Assembly (NCBI GenBank): GCA_934177995.1
Contig: CAKPPW010000005.1
Coordinates: 1-59,530 of the forward strand
Reading direction: 5' to 3'
DNA length: 59,530 nt
DNA from: an uncultured Bacilli bacterium
GTDB taxonomy: Bacteria > Bacillota_I > Bacilli_A > RF39 > UBA660
The translations under genes and the position numbers were made by a program. A model generated the notes under the pieces. That model saw only the letters and a program-made list of their open reading frames with translations, did no database searches and was not told where the DNA came from. Numbering within the stretch: position 1 is the stretch's first letter; every line of letters starts with the position of its first letter. Shown one piece after another: positions 33,493 through 43,113 of the stretch.

Positions 33493-34539
33493 GTGAATAT
33501 AGAAGAGATTAAGAAGTCTATAGAAGATGAACTAAATAGTTGTAAAGATACGAAAAGTCTTAATGATTTAAAAGTTAAGTACTTAGGAAAGAAAGGGATT
33601 ATTACAGAACTTAGTAGTAAAATTAAAGAAATACCAAATGAGGAGAAGAAAGAGTTTGGTATGAAGATGAATGAGTTAAAGACTAGTTTTAATTCATTAT
33701 ATGATAGTAAGAAAACTTTATTTGAAGAAGAAGCACTTAATGAAAAGTTAGCTAAAGAAAGCATTGATGTAACACTTCCTGCTACTCATATAGAAATAGG
33801 TAGTCCTAATATCTTAGAGAAACTAGTAGAAGATATGGAAGAGTTATTTATGTCGATGGGGTATGATGTTGTAGATGGACCAGAGATAGAAGAAGATAGA
33901 TATAACTTTGAGCTTTTAAATATTCCAAAAGGTCATCCAGCAAGAGATGCTCAAGATACATTCTATTTAAAAGATAATGAAATCTTACTACGTAGTCAAA
34001 CCTCACCCGTTCAAGTTAGAACTATGTTAGAGTGTAAGGGAGAAAAACCAGTTAGAATGATATGTCCTGGTAAGACTTACCGAAGAGATGATGATGATGC
34101 GACTCACTCTCATCAGTTTATGCAGATAGAAGGATTGCTAGTAGATAAGAATATTCATCTAACAGATTTAAAAGGTACTTTTGAAATAGTTGCTAAAAGA
34201 CTATTTGGAAGTGATACCGAAGTTAGATTAAAACCTAGTTATTATCAGTTTACAGAACCATCAGTAGAGTTAGATATTAGTTGCTTTAATTGTAAAGGAA
34301 AAGGTTGTTCACTATGTAAGAATAGTGGTTATATAACAGTAGCAGGTGCTGGAATGGTTCATCCTAATGTCTTAAGAAATTGTGGTTATGACCCAGCTGT
34401 TTGGAGTGGCTTTGCCTTTGGCTTTGGAGCAGAACGTCTTGCTATGTTGAAGTATGGTATTACGGATATTAGAACTTTTTATATGACTGATTTAAGATGC
34501 AGTAAAACATTTGATAGAAAGGAAGATAATAATGATTAA
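33493..34539 (+). CDS. pheS: Phenylalanine-tRNA ligase alpha subunit
   Basis: 348 residues with GTG start. An N-terminal coiled coil (about 1-85) is followed by the class II catalytic core: motif 2 VRMICPGKTYRRDDDDATHSH, QFMQIEGL, and motif 3 FGFGAERLAML. It also contains a CFNCKGKGCSLCKNSG zinc-like insert, seen in some bacterial PheS. It charges tRNA-Phe as part of an alpha2-beta2 enzyme with pheT. The last 8 bp overlap the pheT start. Confidence 0.96.
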   Translation: MNIEEIKKSIEDELNSCKDTKSLNDLKVKYLGKKGIITELSSKIKEIPNEEKKEFGMKMNELKTSFNSLYDSKKTLFEEEALNEKLAKESIDVTLPATHIEIGSPNILEKLVEDMEELFMSMGYDVVDGPEIEEDRYNFELLNIPKGHPARDAQDTFYLKDNEILLRSQTSPVQVRTMLECKGEKPVRMICPGKTYRRDDDDATHSHQFMQIEGLLVDKNIHLTDLKGTFEIVAKRLFGSDTEVRLKPSYYQFTEPSVELDISCFNCKGKGCSLCKNSGYITVAGAGMVHPNVLRNCGYDPAVWSGFAFGFGAERLAMLKYGITDIRTFYMTDLRCSKTFDRKEDNND

Positions 34540-36901
34540 TTTAGAGTGGGTAAGTGACTATATTGATATTTCTGATTTAACACCAAAAGAACTAGCTAAA
34601 AGAGTAACAGAAAGTGATATTAATGTCGAAAAAGTAATTACTAATCATATTGATAATTTAGTAATTGGAGAAGTAGTAGAATGTGTTAATCATCCAGATA
34701 GTGACCATTTACATATTTGTAAAGTAGATGTTGGTAGTGAAGTGTTACAAATAGTATGTGGTGCTCCTAATGTTAGAGTCGGTTTAAAAGCAATAGTTGC
34801 TCTTGTAGGAGCTGTTTTACCAGGTGACTTTGTAATTAAAAAAAGTAAGATTAGAGGAGTAGAATCTAATGGAATGCTTTGTGCTTTATATGAGTTAGGA
34901 TTAGAAGAGAAGAATGACGTGACTTATAGTAAAGGTATTTATGAAGGAACTAGTAACTTAAAAGTAGGAGATGATGCCTTAAAAGCCTTAGACTTAGAGT
35001 CAACTGTCTTAGAACTTGATATTCATAAACATCGTAATAATGATTGTTACTCGCATATTGGTTTTGCTTATATCGTAAGTGCTGTTTTAAATAGAAAAGT
35101 AACTCTACCTGATACTAGCTTTACAGAAATAGATGATAGTATAGATAAACATTTTAGCTTAGAAGTAGCAACTAATAAGTGTAGTTATTACCTAGCTAGA
35201 ATGGTTAAAGATGTAAAGATTAAAGAGTCACCAGACTTTATCAAAAAAAGATTAGTAGCAGCTGGTATGCGCCCAATTAACAATGTAGTAGATATTTCTA
35301 ATTATGTAATGTTAGAGTATGGTCAACCCCTTCACTTCTTTGATTATGATAAGTTAGGTTCTAAAGTCTTAGTAAGAGATGCTAAAGAAGAGGAAGAAAT
35401 TACTACTCTTGATAATAAGGAAAGAATTTTAACTAGTAATGATATTGTAATAACTGATACTATAAAACCTGTTTGTATCGCTGGCGTGATGGGTGGAGCT
35501 AATACGGAAGTAGTAGATGACACTAAAACTATTTTAATAGAAAGTGCTATCTTTGACTCTGTTAGTATTAGAAATACAGCAGCTAGATTAAATCTTAGAA
35601 GTGAAGCATCTATTCGTTATGGAAAAGGATTAAACTATGAATATACGGATATGGCTATTAAAAGAGCTTGTCATTTATTAGAAAAGTATGCTGATGCTAA
35701 AATCTTAACAGGTGTTGTTAAATATGATAAAGTTGATAAAACACCAAAAGAAGTAGAGTTTAGAGCAAGTGAAGTTAATAATCTATTAGGGATAGAAATT
35801 AGTGAAGCGGATATGGAAAAAGAAATGGATAGATTAGGCTTTAGTTATACACTAAATAATGGATTATTTAAAGTAGTGATTCCTAATAGAAGACTTGATA
35901 TTGAACCTAATGTAAATGATATAGCAGAAGAGATTGTAAGACTTTATGGTTATCATAATTTAACCTCATCCCTTCCTATTGTATCTATCAAAAAAGGTGA
36001 ATATAAAGGAGATATTAAGTATCGTAAGTTTATCTCTAAAAGACTTAGAATGAAAGGTTTAACTGAGACTAAAACTTATACTTTAACATCACCTAGTATG
36101 GCTTCTATGTTTGATTATGAACATAAAGAAAAATTAGTTCTTCCAAACCCTATGAGTGTTGATAAATCTGTTGTTAGAACTAGTATTATTCCATCTTTAA
36201 TAAATGTTTATAACTATAATAAAGCGAGAAAAGTTGATGATATCTTCTTATATGAGATAAGTAAAACATATGATAAAGATTATAAGGAAGAGTCTAAAAT
36301 AGCTGGTCTATTAAAAGGAAATATTGTTAAATCAGCTTGGAATGGTAATACTAAGTGTGACTTCTATGTCGTTAAAGGAATAGTAGAAGATATTCTTAAT
36401 TCACTAGGATTTAATAATCGTTATACTTTTGTTCCTAAGGAGTTACCTAATATTCATAAAGGAATATCTGCTAGTATTTTATTAGATGGAGAAATGTTAG
36501 GTATCATTGGAAGAGTTCATCCTAATACTTTAAAAGATGAAGTGTATGTCTTTGAATTATCTTTAAATAAACTAATGAGAGATGTTAAACCTATTAAGTT
36601 TAAGGAACCATCTAAGTATCCTAGTATAGAAAAAGATGTTGCTTTCTTAATAAATAAAGAGATAACTGCTAGTGATATTTCTAAAGTAATCAAAAAATCA
36701 TCTTCTAGATTACTAAAGAGTATAGATGTATTTGATGTTTATAGTGGGGATAATATAGATAAGGATAAAAAGTCTATTGCCTTTAAGCTTATTTATCAAG
36801 ATGAGGCTAAGACTTTAACTGATGATGAAGTTATGGCTGATTTTCATAAGATGATAGAGAAAGTTACTAAGGAATTTAATTGTGAGATTAGAGATAATTA
36901 G
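34532..36901 (+). CDS. pheT: Phenylalanine-tRNA ligase beta subunit
   Basis: About 789 residues. Domains in order: an N-terminal OB tRNA-binding domain (CVNHPDSDHLHICKVDVG), B3/B4 editing domain (MRPINNVVDISNYVMLEYGQPLHFFD), B5, a catalytic-like domain, and the C-terminal FDX-ACB domain (KYPSIEKDVAFLIN). ATG 34532 is chosen because AGGAAG lies upstream; a longer start would lie inside pheS. Coupled to pheS. Confidence 0.96.
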   Translation: MINLEWVSDYIDISDLTPKELAKRVTESDINVEKVITNHIDNLVIGEVVECVNHPDSDHLHICKVDVGSEVLQIVCGAPNVRVGLKAIVALVGAVLPGDFVIKKSKIRGVESNGMLCALYELGLEEKNDVTYSKGIYEGTSNLKVGDDALKALDLESTVLELDIHKHRNNDCYSHIGFAYIVSAVLNRKVTLPDTSFTEIDDSIDKHFSLEVATNKCSYYLARMVKDVKIKESPDFIKKRLVAAGMRPINNVVDISNYVMLEYGQPLHFFDYDKLGSKVLVRDAKEEEEITTLDNKERILTSNDIVITDTIKPVCIAGVMGGANTEVVDDTKTILIESAIFDSVSIRNTAARLNLRSEASIRYGKGLNYEYTDMAIKRACHLLEKYADAKILTGVVKYDKVDKTPKEVEFRASEVNNLLGIEISEADMEKEMDRLGFSYTLNNGLFKVVIPNRRLDIEPNVNDIAEEIVRLYGYHNLTSSLPIVSIKKGEYKGDIKYRKFISKRLRMKGLTETKTYTLTSPSMASMFDYEHKEKLVLPNPMSVDKSVVRTSIIPSLINVYNYNKARKVDDIFLYEISKTYDKDYKEESKIAGLLKGNIVKSAWNGNTKCDFYVVKGIVEDILNSLGFNNRYTFVPKELPNIHKGISASILLDGEMLGIIGRVHPNTLKDEVYVFELSLNKLMRDVKPIKFKEPSKYPSIEKDVAFLINKEITASDISKVIKKSSSRLLKSIDVFDVYSGDNIDKDKKSIAFKLIYQDEAKTLTDDEVMADFHKMIEKVTKEFNCEIRDN

Positions 36902-36921
36902 TTATATAAGAGGTGATTAGT

Positions 36922-37227
36922 TTGCAAAAAAAAGAAACATTACTTGATCAGTTTAAAACTTATGTTGGTGCTTACTATGGCGTTAATAGTATGGATGAGT
37001 ATGACTTAAAAGTATATGTTTTAAAAGAGATAGAAAAAGAGATAATTAACTTTATAGAGGTAAATGAGTTAGATAAAGAAAACTGTTTAAAAGTTGCTAA
37101 AGAAGTAGAAGATAATGTTTCTCTTAAAACGAAACTACAAGATAGTCTACTAATCCTTTATAAAATGAATGATTATATGGAACTTATCTTTATGATTAAA
37201 AGTAAATTAAAAAAATTAAAAGCTTAG
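36922..37227 (+). CDS. Small helical protein, unknown
   Basis: About 101 residues, mostly charged helices (QKKETLLDQFKTYVGAYYG, then EIEKEIINFIEVNELD). TTG 36922 with AGAGGTGA upstream is the best start; GTG 36913 is the alternative. No family is recognised. It lies 21 bp behind pheT and may be in the same transcript. There is no membrane helix or metal motif. Confidence 0.6.
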   Translation: MQKKETLLDQFKTYVGAYYGVNSMDEYDLKVYVLKEIEKEIINFIEVNELDKENCLKVAKEVEDNVSLKTKLQDSLLILYKMNDYMELIFMIKSKLKKLKA

Positions 37228-37288
37228 CAAATATTACCAGGAAAGAAAATCTAAAAATGAGACATTTTATTAATGGAGGTGTCGAAAT

Positions 37289-37705
37289 TTGAAAAAGATT
37301 TTCTTTTTTGTGTTAGTTGTTTTTATGTTGTTATTAATTACTAATACAAAAGCTTTAAATAGATATAGAGGTAATAGAGAGACAAAAGTAATTATTTCTT
37401 TTACTAATAATAGTGTAACTACTAATAATATTAGTGAAAAACTATCATTTAACTATAAAATTATTTCTTATAGACCTAAATTAGTACTTTCTTATTATGA
37501 TGAGTCAATATTAAAGAAACTTAATGATTTTACTTTTACAGATGTAGAAGAAGGTAGAAAAAGATATTTAGAAATACTTAGACAATATGGACTATATAGT
37601 GATATAGAAAAAATAGAATGTTTTGGTATACCACTTGATAGTGTTACTATTTATACTAATATTAATAATCTTAATCAGATAGAGTATGAGAGTAAAATAG
37701 TTTAA
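37289..37705 (+). CDS. Small exported protein, unknown
   Basis: 138 residues starting from TTG with AGGTG upstream. The N-terminus is a signal or anchor helix (KKIFFFVLVVFMLLLI followed by TNTKA). The exported part is polar, with YRPKLVLSYYDE and VEEGRKRYLEILRQYG. I do not recognise it. It is followed by the region that carries the Rpn-like copy 3. Confidence 0.6.
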   Translation: MKKIFFFVLVVFMLLLITNTKALNRYRGNRETKVIISFTNNSVTTNNISEKLSFNYKIISYRPKLVLSYYDESILKKLNDFTFTDVEEGRKRYLEILRQYGLYSDIEKIECFGIPLDSVTIYTNINNLNQIEYESKIV

Positions 37706-37827
37706 AAAAAGTTAAGTGATGCCAATTTTGTAAATTCAGGGTAAAAACTGTCCTGAATTTTATTATTTCAGGTATTCAAAATGTAAAATCACCGAAAATG
37801 TGAGTCGGAAATTTGAAAATTGACTGT

Positions 37828-37856
37828 TTGCAATCAAAAATTGTATCTGCTATAGT
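37828..37856 (+). promoter_or_regulatory. Promoter of intact Rpn-like copy 3 with conserved upstream region
   Basis: TTGCAA (37828-37833), 17 bp, TATAGT (37851-37856). Upstream, 37718-37827 has the same order of elements as the other copies: GATGCCAATTTTG, a CCTGAA/TTCAGG hairpin (near 37752-37772) and TTTGAAAATTGACTG. The -10 is best in this intact copy. Confidence 0.65.
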
Positions 37857-37891
37857 AATCCCATTCTAAAAAAAGAAAGGAAAAATAGAAA

Positions 37892-38698
37892 ATGAATGAT
37901 AACAAATTTATTAGTATTCTAGCAGATACAACTATGAAATATTTAATGAAAAAGAAAGAAACTAGAGATATCTATTTAGAACTATTTAGTGATATAATCG
38001 GTATTGATTTAACTAACTACATCCTAGTAGATAATGAGCTAAACTCTGGTAATAATATTAAAGATTTAAGACTTGATTTACTACTTGAAAATGGTGACAT
38101 ATTAGTTAATATTGAAATTAATAATCAAATAGGAGAATATTCCTCAATTAAAAATCTAACTTATGCTTTTAGACTTGCTGGTAGTAGACATGAAAAAGGA
38201 AATAACTATTATGCTAAACAGGTGATCCAAATAAATCTAAATAGAGAAAAGTTTACTAAAGGTAATGGTGTATTACTATATGAACTTAGAAATAAGAATT
38301 ATGATTTAGTAAAGAAAGGGGTAAAAATCTATGATGTCTATCTAGAAAATTATAAGGACATTTGTTATAATGGTGACAATAAGAACGAGATGTTATTATC
38401 GATGTTAACTGCTAAAGATAATAATAGTCTTGAAAGAATAGTAAATAGTAATAAGGAAGGAATTGTTATTATGGATGAGTTAGATAGACTAAGAAAAGAT
38501 GATAAGTTTAATGCCTATTATGATGCAGAAAAAGTAAATGAAATGACAAGAGAGACTGCTTACTTAGAGGGTATTGATAAAGGCGAGAGAGAAAAACAAA
38601 TAGAAATAGCTAAAAAGTTAAAAGCTTTATCTATGAGTAATAATGATATTTCTAATGTAACTGGCTTATCTTTAGAAGAATTAGAAACGATAGTTTAA
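37892..38698 (+). CDS. PD-(D/E)XK nuclease family transposase (Rpn-like), intact copy
   Basis: 268 residues, complete. It opens with FISILADTTMKYLM; the nuclease core has DLRLDLLLENGDILVNIEIN with the conserved Asp and E-x-N; and the C-terminus has Lys/Glu helices ending in a SNNDISNVTGLSLEEL motif seen throughout this family. The two other copies in this window carry a TAA at the position that is AFRLAGS here. These proteins promote recombination and are spread as multicopy genes; no inverted-repeat transposon ends are obvious. GAAAGG lies before ATG 37892. Confidence 0.88.
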   Translation: MNDNKFISILADTTMKYLMKKKETRDIYLELFSDIIGIDLTNYILVDNELNSGNNIKDLRLDLLLENGDILVNIEINNQIGEYSSIKNLTYAFRLAGSRHEKGNNYYAKQVIQINLNREKFTKGNGVLLYELRNKNYDLVKKGVKIYDVYLENYKDICYNGDNKNEMLLSMLTAKDNNSLERIVNSNKEGIVIMDELDRLRKDDKFNAYYDAEKVNEMTRETAYLEGIDKGEREKQIEIAKKLKALSMSNNDISNVTGLSLEELETIV

Positions 38699-38705
38699 TA
38701 ATTTC

Positions 38706-38734
38706 TTGCAAACAAATGTTTTTCTTGCTATACT
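38706..38734 (+). promoter_or_regulatory. Promoter for the HD hydrolase operon
   Basis: TTGCAA (38706-38711), 17 bp, TATACT (38729-38734), 25 bp before the start codon. Confidence 0.7.
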
Positions 38735-38758
38735 TATAGTGGAAAACGTGGTGGAAGT

Positions 38759-39340
38759 ATGAATAAAAAAGAATTATTTATAGATGAAATTAATTATTTA
38801 AAGAATGATGATATTAAGAGAAGTGTAGCTATTCTTATTGATATGTTACCAGATTATTTCTTTCATGAAGCAGCATCTTCTACTGGAAAGTATCATCCAA
38901 AGTATGCTCTAGGAGATGGAGGCTTACTAAGACACACTAAAGCGGCTTGTTATATAGCTCATGAATTACTAAGTGATCCAGCAATTGGGGAGAAGTATAC
39001 TTCAAGAGAAAAGGATTTAATGATAGTTGGCTTAATTATGCATGATGGACTAAAAAGGGGATTACAAGAAGAAAGATATACTAGATTTGATCATCCTTTA
39101 TTAGCTGCTAACTTTGTCTATGATAATAGGGAAAAAGCAGGTATTAGTGAAGATGAGGCTTTATTCTTAAAAGAGGTAATTTCATCACATATGGGACCTT
39201 GGACAAAAGATTATAATGGTAATGAAGTGTTACCATATCCAAAGAATAAGTATCAAAACTTTGTCCATATGTGTGATTATTTAGCTAGTAGAAAAGGATT
39301 ACTTGTTCCTTTTGATAGCAATAACAATATATTATTATAA
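38759..39340 (+). CDS. HD-domain phosphohydrolase
   Basis: 193 residues with an HD pattern: LLRHTKAACYIAHELL, then GLIMHDGLKRG (the His-Asp pair near residue 97), FDHPLLAANF and SSHMGPW. These residues bind metal ions for phosphate ester cleavage, typically of nucleotides or nucleic acids. The gene directly precedes thymidylate kinase (11 bp), so a role in nucleotide metabolism is likely. Substrate unknown. Confidence 0.8.
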   Translation: MNKKELFIDEINYLKNDDIKRSVAILIDMLPDYFFHEAASSTGKYHPKYALGDGGLLRHTKAACYIAHELLSDPAIGEKYTSREKDLMIVGLIMHDGLKRGLQEERYTRFDHPLLAANFVYDNREKAGISEDEALFLKEVISSHMGPWTKDYNGNEVLPYPKNKYQNFVHMCDYLASRKGLLVPFDSNNNILL

Positions 39341-39351
39341 GAGGAAAGATT

Positions 39352-40017
39352 ATGGGAAAGATAATAGTAATTGAAGGAGTAAATGATTCGGGAAAAGAAA
39401 CCCAAAGTAAATTACTTGCTAAGACTTTAAAAGAAGAAGGGTATAAAGTAGTAGAATTCTCTTTTCCAATGTATAAAAGTCCAACAGGAAAAATATTTAA
39501 AGATTGTGTCTTAGGAAAAGATGGTAATGGTTATTTTGAAGAAGGATATGAAAATTTAGATCCTTATGTTGTTTGTTTATATACAGCAGCAGATAGAAAA
39601 TATCATAAAGAAAGAATAGAAAAGTATTTAAGGGATGACTATATAGTAATTTTAAATAGATATACTAGTTCTAATATGGCTCATCAAGGTAGCAGATATA
39701 GTGATAGTGAAGAAAGATTTTATATGTATCAGTGGATAGATAAACTAGAATATTGGTTATTAAAACTTCCTAAGCCAGATTGTACTATCCTTCTAAAAGT
39801 ACCTGCTAAATATCTAAATCAATTAGATGAGAAACAAGTGGCCTTTAACTTTCAAGAAGATATATTTGACCAAGACTCAGTCTTAAAAGCTTATATTGAA
39901 TTATCAGAGTTATATAATTGGGATACAATTGATTGTGTTTCTAATAATAAGATGAAATCAGTGGAAGAAATTCATGAAGAAATAATGAAAATAGTAAGAA
40001 TAAATTTAAATGATTAA
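39352..40017 (+). CDS. tmk: Thymidylate kinase
   Basis: 221 residues, P-loop kinase starting GKIIVIEGVNDSGKETQ. LNRYTSSNMAHQGSR carries the DR-x/NR-Y and Ser/Gln substrate signature of dTMP kinases. It phosphorylates dTMP to dTDP, which the rfb genes downstream can use after conversion to dTTP. The P-loop has Glu where Ser/Thr is usual (GKE), a variant I believe occurs in clostridial relatives. Coupled to the HD hydrolase gene. Confidence 0.88.
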   Translation: MGKIIVIEGVNDSGKETQSKLLAKTLKEEGYKVVEFSFPMYKSPTGKIFKDCVLGKDGNGYFEEGYENLDPYVVCLYTAADRKYHKERIEKYLRDDYIVILNRYTSSNMAHQGSRYSDSEERFYMYQWIDKLEYWLLKLPKPDCTILLKVPAKYLNQLDEKQVAFNFQEDIFDQDSVLKAYIELSELYNWDTIDCVSNNKMKSVEEIHEEIMKIVRINLND

Positions 40018-40043
40018 GTAAATAATAGTGTTAGGTGATAAAA

Positions 40044-40688
40044 ATGGATTTTATAATCGTTCTTGTTAAGACACTATTTTTTTATTGGATTATTGTACTT
40101 GTTTATCGTTTTATGGGAAAAAGAGAAGTAGGTGAATTAAGTATAGTAGATTTAATTGTTTCTATTTTAATAGCAGAACTAGCCGCTATGTCTATTGAAC
40201 AGTATGATAAGAGTATTTTTCTTAGTCTAATTCCAATACTAGTATTAGTCTTATTACAAATAATTCTTGCTAAACTTTCACTTAAACACTCTAAACTTAG
40301 AACTTTATTAGATGGAGAACCATCATTTATTGTAGAAAAGGGAAAAGTTAATTATAAAGAATTAGTAAAACAACGTTATAACTTAGAGGACTTATTAACC
40401 CAGTTAAGAGCAAGAGAAATAAAAAGCTTAGAAGATGTTGATTATGCTATTTTAGAAACATCAGGAAAACTATCTGTTTTTCAAAAACAAAAGGGGAAAA
40501 GTGTTTATCCACTGGCAGTGATATTAGATGGTGTTATTCAAGAAGACACTTTAAAAGCCATTAAAAGAGATAAGAAATGGTTAGAAGATATGTTAAACTT
40601 TAAAAACGTTAATCTAGAAGATGTATTTTATGGCTTTTATAAGAATCATCAGTTATTTTTAATTAAAAATAGTGATTGTATCACGTAA
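40044..40688 (+). CDS. DUF421 (YetF-type) membrane protein
   Basis: About 214 residues with three N-terminal membrane helices and a soluble part containing RELVKQRYNLEDLLTQLRAREI-like text (here KQRYNLEDLLTQLRARE) and DYAILETSGKLSV, the DUF421 core. Members are found in sporulating Firmicutes; some affect spore germination or envelope stress. ATG 40044 with AGGTGAT upstream is chosen over GTG 40035. No interaction with neighbours is evident. Confidence 0.88.
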   Translation: MDFIIVLVKTLFFYWIIVLVYRFMGKREVGELSIVDLIVSILIAELAAMSIEQYDKSIFLSLIPILVLVLLQIILAKLSLKHSKLRTLLDGEPSFIVEKGKVNYKELVKQRYNLEDLLTQLRAREIKSLEDVDYAILETSGKLSVFQKQKGKSVYPLAVILDGVIQEDTLKAIKRDKKWLEDMLNFKNVNLEDVFYGFYKNHQLFLIKNSDCIT

Positions 40689-40717
40689 ACGACAAAATAA
40701 GTATAATATATTATATA
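40689..40717 (+). promoter_or_regulatory. Possible promoter for the GHL10 gene
   Basis: TATAAT (40712-40717) with a partial -35 ACGACA 17 bp upstream, 21 bp before the start codon. Confidence 0.5.
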
Positions 40718-40738
40718 GAATAGAATAAGGTGATTAGA

Positions 40739-41911
40739 TTGAGACGATACTTTATTCTTATTTTTGTATTCATTTTAACACTATTTTTATTATTCTTTCC
40801 AAAAGAAGAAAAAGAGGTAAGTAAGATGGATGAGAAAAGATTTATATTTATATCATATATTGAAATAGCTAAATACTTAAAAGGAAAAGATGAGGCTACT
40901 ATTAAAAATACTATTGATGATATGGTTAATCAGTGTAGTGATTTTGGTTTTACGGATATTATTTTACAAGTAAGAAGCTTTTCTGATGCTATATATTATT
41001 CTGATATTTATCCTAGTAGTTCTATGATAGTAGCTAAAGAAGGAGATAAGTTACCTTTTGATATTTTAGAGTACTTTATTAAGAAAAGTCATGAAAGTAA
41101 TTTAAAACTTCATGCTTGGATTAATCCTTATCGTATTAGAAGTAATTTATCTAGGGAAGAGATAACTGATAAGAATCCAGCTTTTAAATATTTAAATACT
41201 AATAAAGTGGAAGAAAGTGACAAAGGAATATTTTATAATCCAGCTGATAGTGAGATTAGGGCTTTAATAATTAGTGGAGTAGAAGAAATACTTGATAATT
41301 ATGATGTAGATGGAGTTCATTATGATGATTATTTTTATCCTAGTAAAACAATTGATTTGGAAAACTATCAAGAAGAACTACTAAAAAGAGAAAATCTTAC
41401 TACCACTGAATATAGACTTGAAAATACTACTAAACTAATAAAAAAGACTTATGAGGTAGTAAAGAAGAAAGATAAAAATATTTTATTTGGAATTAGTCCT
41501 GAAGGAAACATAGATAATAATTATACTAGTAATTATATAGATACTAAGAAATTTGCTGAGAATAGTGGTTATGTTGATTATTTGATGCCACAGATTTATT
41601 TTGGTTTCTTTAACTCTATTAAACCATTTTATGAAACAGTTAAAGAATGGAATAGTTATATTAAAACAGATACGGTTAAGTTAATACCTGCTCTTGCTTT
41701 TTATAAGGTAGGAGAAGAAGATTTGTATGCTAAAGATGGACAGTATGAATGGATAGAATACAACAATATAATAGCAAGAGAAGTCTTGACTAGTAGACCC
41801 CTATCTAATTATCAAGGCTTTGCTATATTTAGATATGATTCTATCTTTAATGATAACCTAACTTCCTTTGCTTTTAAAGAAAAAGAAAATTTAAAAAAGA
41901 TACTTAAATAA
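40739..41911 (+). CDS. GHL10-family glycoside hydrolase-like protein, membrane anchored
   Basis: 390 residues: an N-terminal membrane helix (FILIFVFILTLFLLFF), then a TIM-barrel-like domain with IILQVRSFSDAIYYSD, LHAWINPYRIRS, VDGVHYDDYFYP (probable acidic active site) and LMPQIYFGFF, the PF02638 pattern. The family acts on or near peptidoglycan and other cell-surface sugars. TTG 40739 is preferred, with AAGGTGA upstream. It sits in front of prepilin genes but is not obviously functionally linked. Confidence 0.88.
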   Translation: MRRYFILIFVFILTLFLLFFPKEEKEVSKMDEKRFIFISYIEIAKYLKGKDEATIKNTIDDMVNQCSDFGFTDIILQVRSFSDAIYYSDIYPSSSMIVAKEGDKLPFDILEYFIKKSHESNLKLHAWINPYRIRSNLSREEITDKNPAFKYLNTNKVEESDKGIFYNPADSEIRALIISGVEEILDNYDVDGVHYDDYFYPSKTIDLENYQEELLKRENLTTTEYRLENTTKLIKKTYEVVKKKDKNILFGISPEGNIDNNYTSNYIDTKKFAENSGYVDYLMPQIYFGFFNSIKPFYETVKEWNSYIKTDTVKLIPALAFYKVGEEDLYAKDGQYEWIEYNNIIAREVLTSRPLSNYQGFAIFRYDSIFNDNLTSFAFKEKENLKKILK

Positions 41912-41953
41912 TTTTTAATATGTTATACTTAAATAGTAGGAGGGATATTAAAT

Positions 41954-42484
41954 ATGGGTAGAAAGGGATTTACCATAATAGAGCTTTTAGCAACAATTAC
42001 TATTTTATCAATGATTATGTTAGTAGCAGTACCAAATATAATGAGTACTCTTGATAAAAGTAAGAGAAGAACCTATGTAGAAGATGCAAAGAAAATGATA
42101 ACATTAGCAGAATACAAATTTAGAGCTAATACTACTATTGAGGCTCCTTCAGGAGTTAAAGCTAGTGCTTTTCCTTTAAGTTCTATGGATTTAACTGACT
42201 TTAGTGATGGACCGGAAGGTGGGAGTTATGATGTTCAAAGTTCCTATGTAATTATGATCAATAAAAACAATAAATATGACTATTATGTAACTCTAGTGGA
42301 AAGATATGGTGCTACTAATAGCTATAAATATAGGGGAGTTTCTTTAAAATCAAGAGATGATTTATTGAAACAAGATGCAATAAATGATGTGATTGACTTT
42401 TCAAGTAAACCAAGTCAGTTAGCTGTAAATAGTACAGTTAAAATAAATGGGACTAATTATACAATCAATTATGTATATAACTAA
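41954..42484 (+). CDS. Type IV prepilin-like protein
   Basis: 176 residues with leader MGRKG, cleavage before FTIIELL (Glu at position 5 of the mature form), a hydrophobic helix and a pilin-type globular domain. AGGAGG precedes the ATG. The product would be cut by the prepilin peptidase at 51.8 kb and assembled by PilC. A second prepilin gene follows after 78 bp with its own promoter. Confidence 0.88.
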   Translation: MGRKGFTIIELLATITILSMIMLVAVPNIMSTLDKSKRRTYVEDAKKMITLAEYKFRANTTIEAPSGVKASAFPLSSMDLTDFSDGPEGGSYDVQSSYVIMINKNNKYDYYVTLVERYGATNSYKYRGVSLKSRDDLLKQDAINDVIDFSSKPSQLAVNSTVKINGTNYTINYVYN

Positions 42485-42502
42485 AAAAAATAAACTAAAA
42501 AA

Positions 42503-42531
42503 TTGACATCTAATAGTTTAGTATGTTATCA
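42503..42531 (+). promoter_or_regulatory. Promoter for the second prepilin gene
   Basis: TTGACA (42503-42508), 17 bp, TTATCA (42526-42531). The -35 is perfect and the -10 is weak. The transcript leader is short, 32 bp to the start. Confidence 0.6.
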
Positions 42532-42562
42532 TCAATATAGAAAGATATGGAGGATGTATAAA

Positions 42563-43108
42563 ATGAAAAAAAATAGAATTAATCAAAAAGGTTTTACCTT
42601 AATCGAATTATTAGCAGTTATCGTTATTTTAGCAATATTAATGACTTTAGCAGTTACAAGTATGCAAAGATACATTAATAATGCAAAGAAAGATACTTAT
42701 ATTACTACTGCTCAGCAATTCTTAGATAGTGTTCGTTTAGGTGTTACTAACGGTGAGTATGATACACCAGATATTGGTAAATGTACAGTAGTAGCTGTTA
42801 GCAATATTGAAACAACAACTGGTACTAAGCAAAGTCCTTTTGGTAAAGAATATAATGATAGTAAAAGTTATGTAGTTGTTTATAATAGTGCAAGTGCAGG
42901 CTCAGAAACTAAAATTGATTATTACATGGCTATGGATGATAGTCTTGATAATGGATTTCTTCTTACTAAAGAAGCTAGTTTAAAGAGAAATATAGTATTT
43001 GCAAGAAACTCTACTGAAGCAGGTAAGATAACAGAAGTTTCAGCAACTGGTAGTCAATTAACAATAGAAGGTTCTACTAAGTGTACTGTTTCACAATATT
43101 ATCACTAG
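42563..43108 (+). CDS. Type IV prepilin-like protein (major-pilin type)
   Basis: 181 residues: leader MKKNRINQKG, cleavage before FTLIELL, hydrophobic helix with VIVILAILMTLAVTSM, and a globular domain with one Cys pair (GKCTVVAV ... TKCTVSQ), as in com or pil major pilins. ATG 42563 with GGAGG upstream is chosen; a longer frame to 42503 crosses the promoter. A strong terminator follows. It is the most pilin-like gene of the window and may be the main subunit. Confidence 0.88.
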   Translation: MKKNRINQKGFTLIELLAVIVILAILMTLAVTSMQRYINNAKKDTYITTAQQFLDSVRLGVTNGEYDTPDIGKCTVVAVSNIETTTGTKQSPFGKEYNDSKSYVVVYNSASAGSETKIDYYMAMDDSLDNGFLLTKEASLKRNIVFARNSTEAGKITEVSATGSQLTIEGSTKCTVSQYYH

Positions 43109-43113
43109 TAATT

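Noticed and set aside
38759..40017. Phage remnant (HD hydrolase plus thymidylate kinase)
   Set aside because: Both have ordinary cellular counterparts, and no integrase, structural or lysis genes lie nearby.
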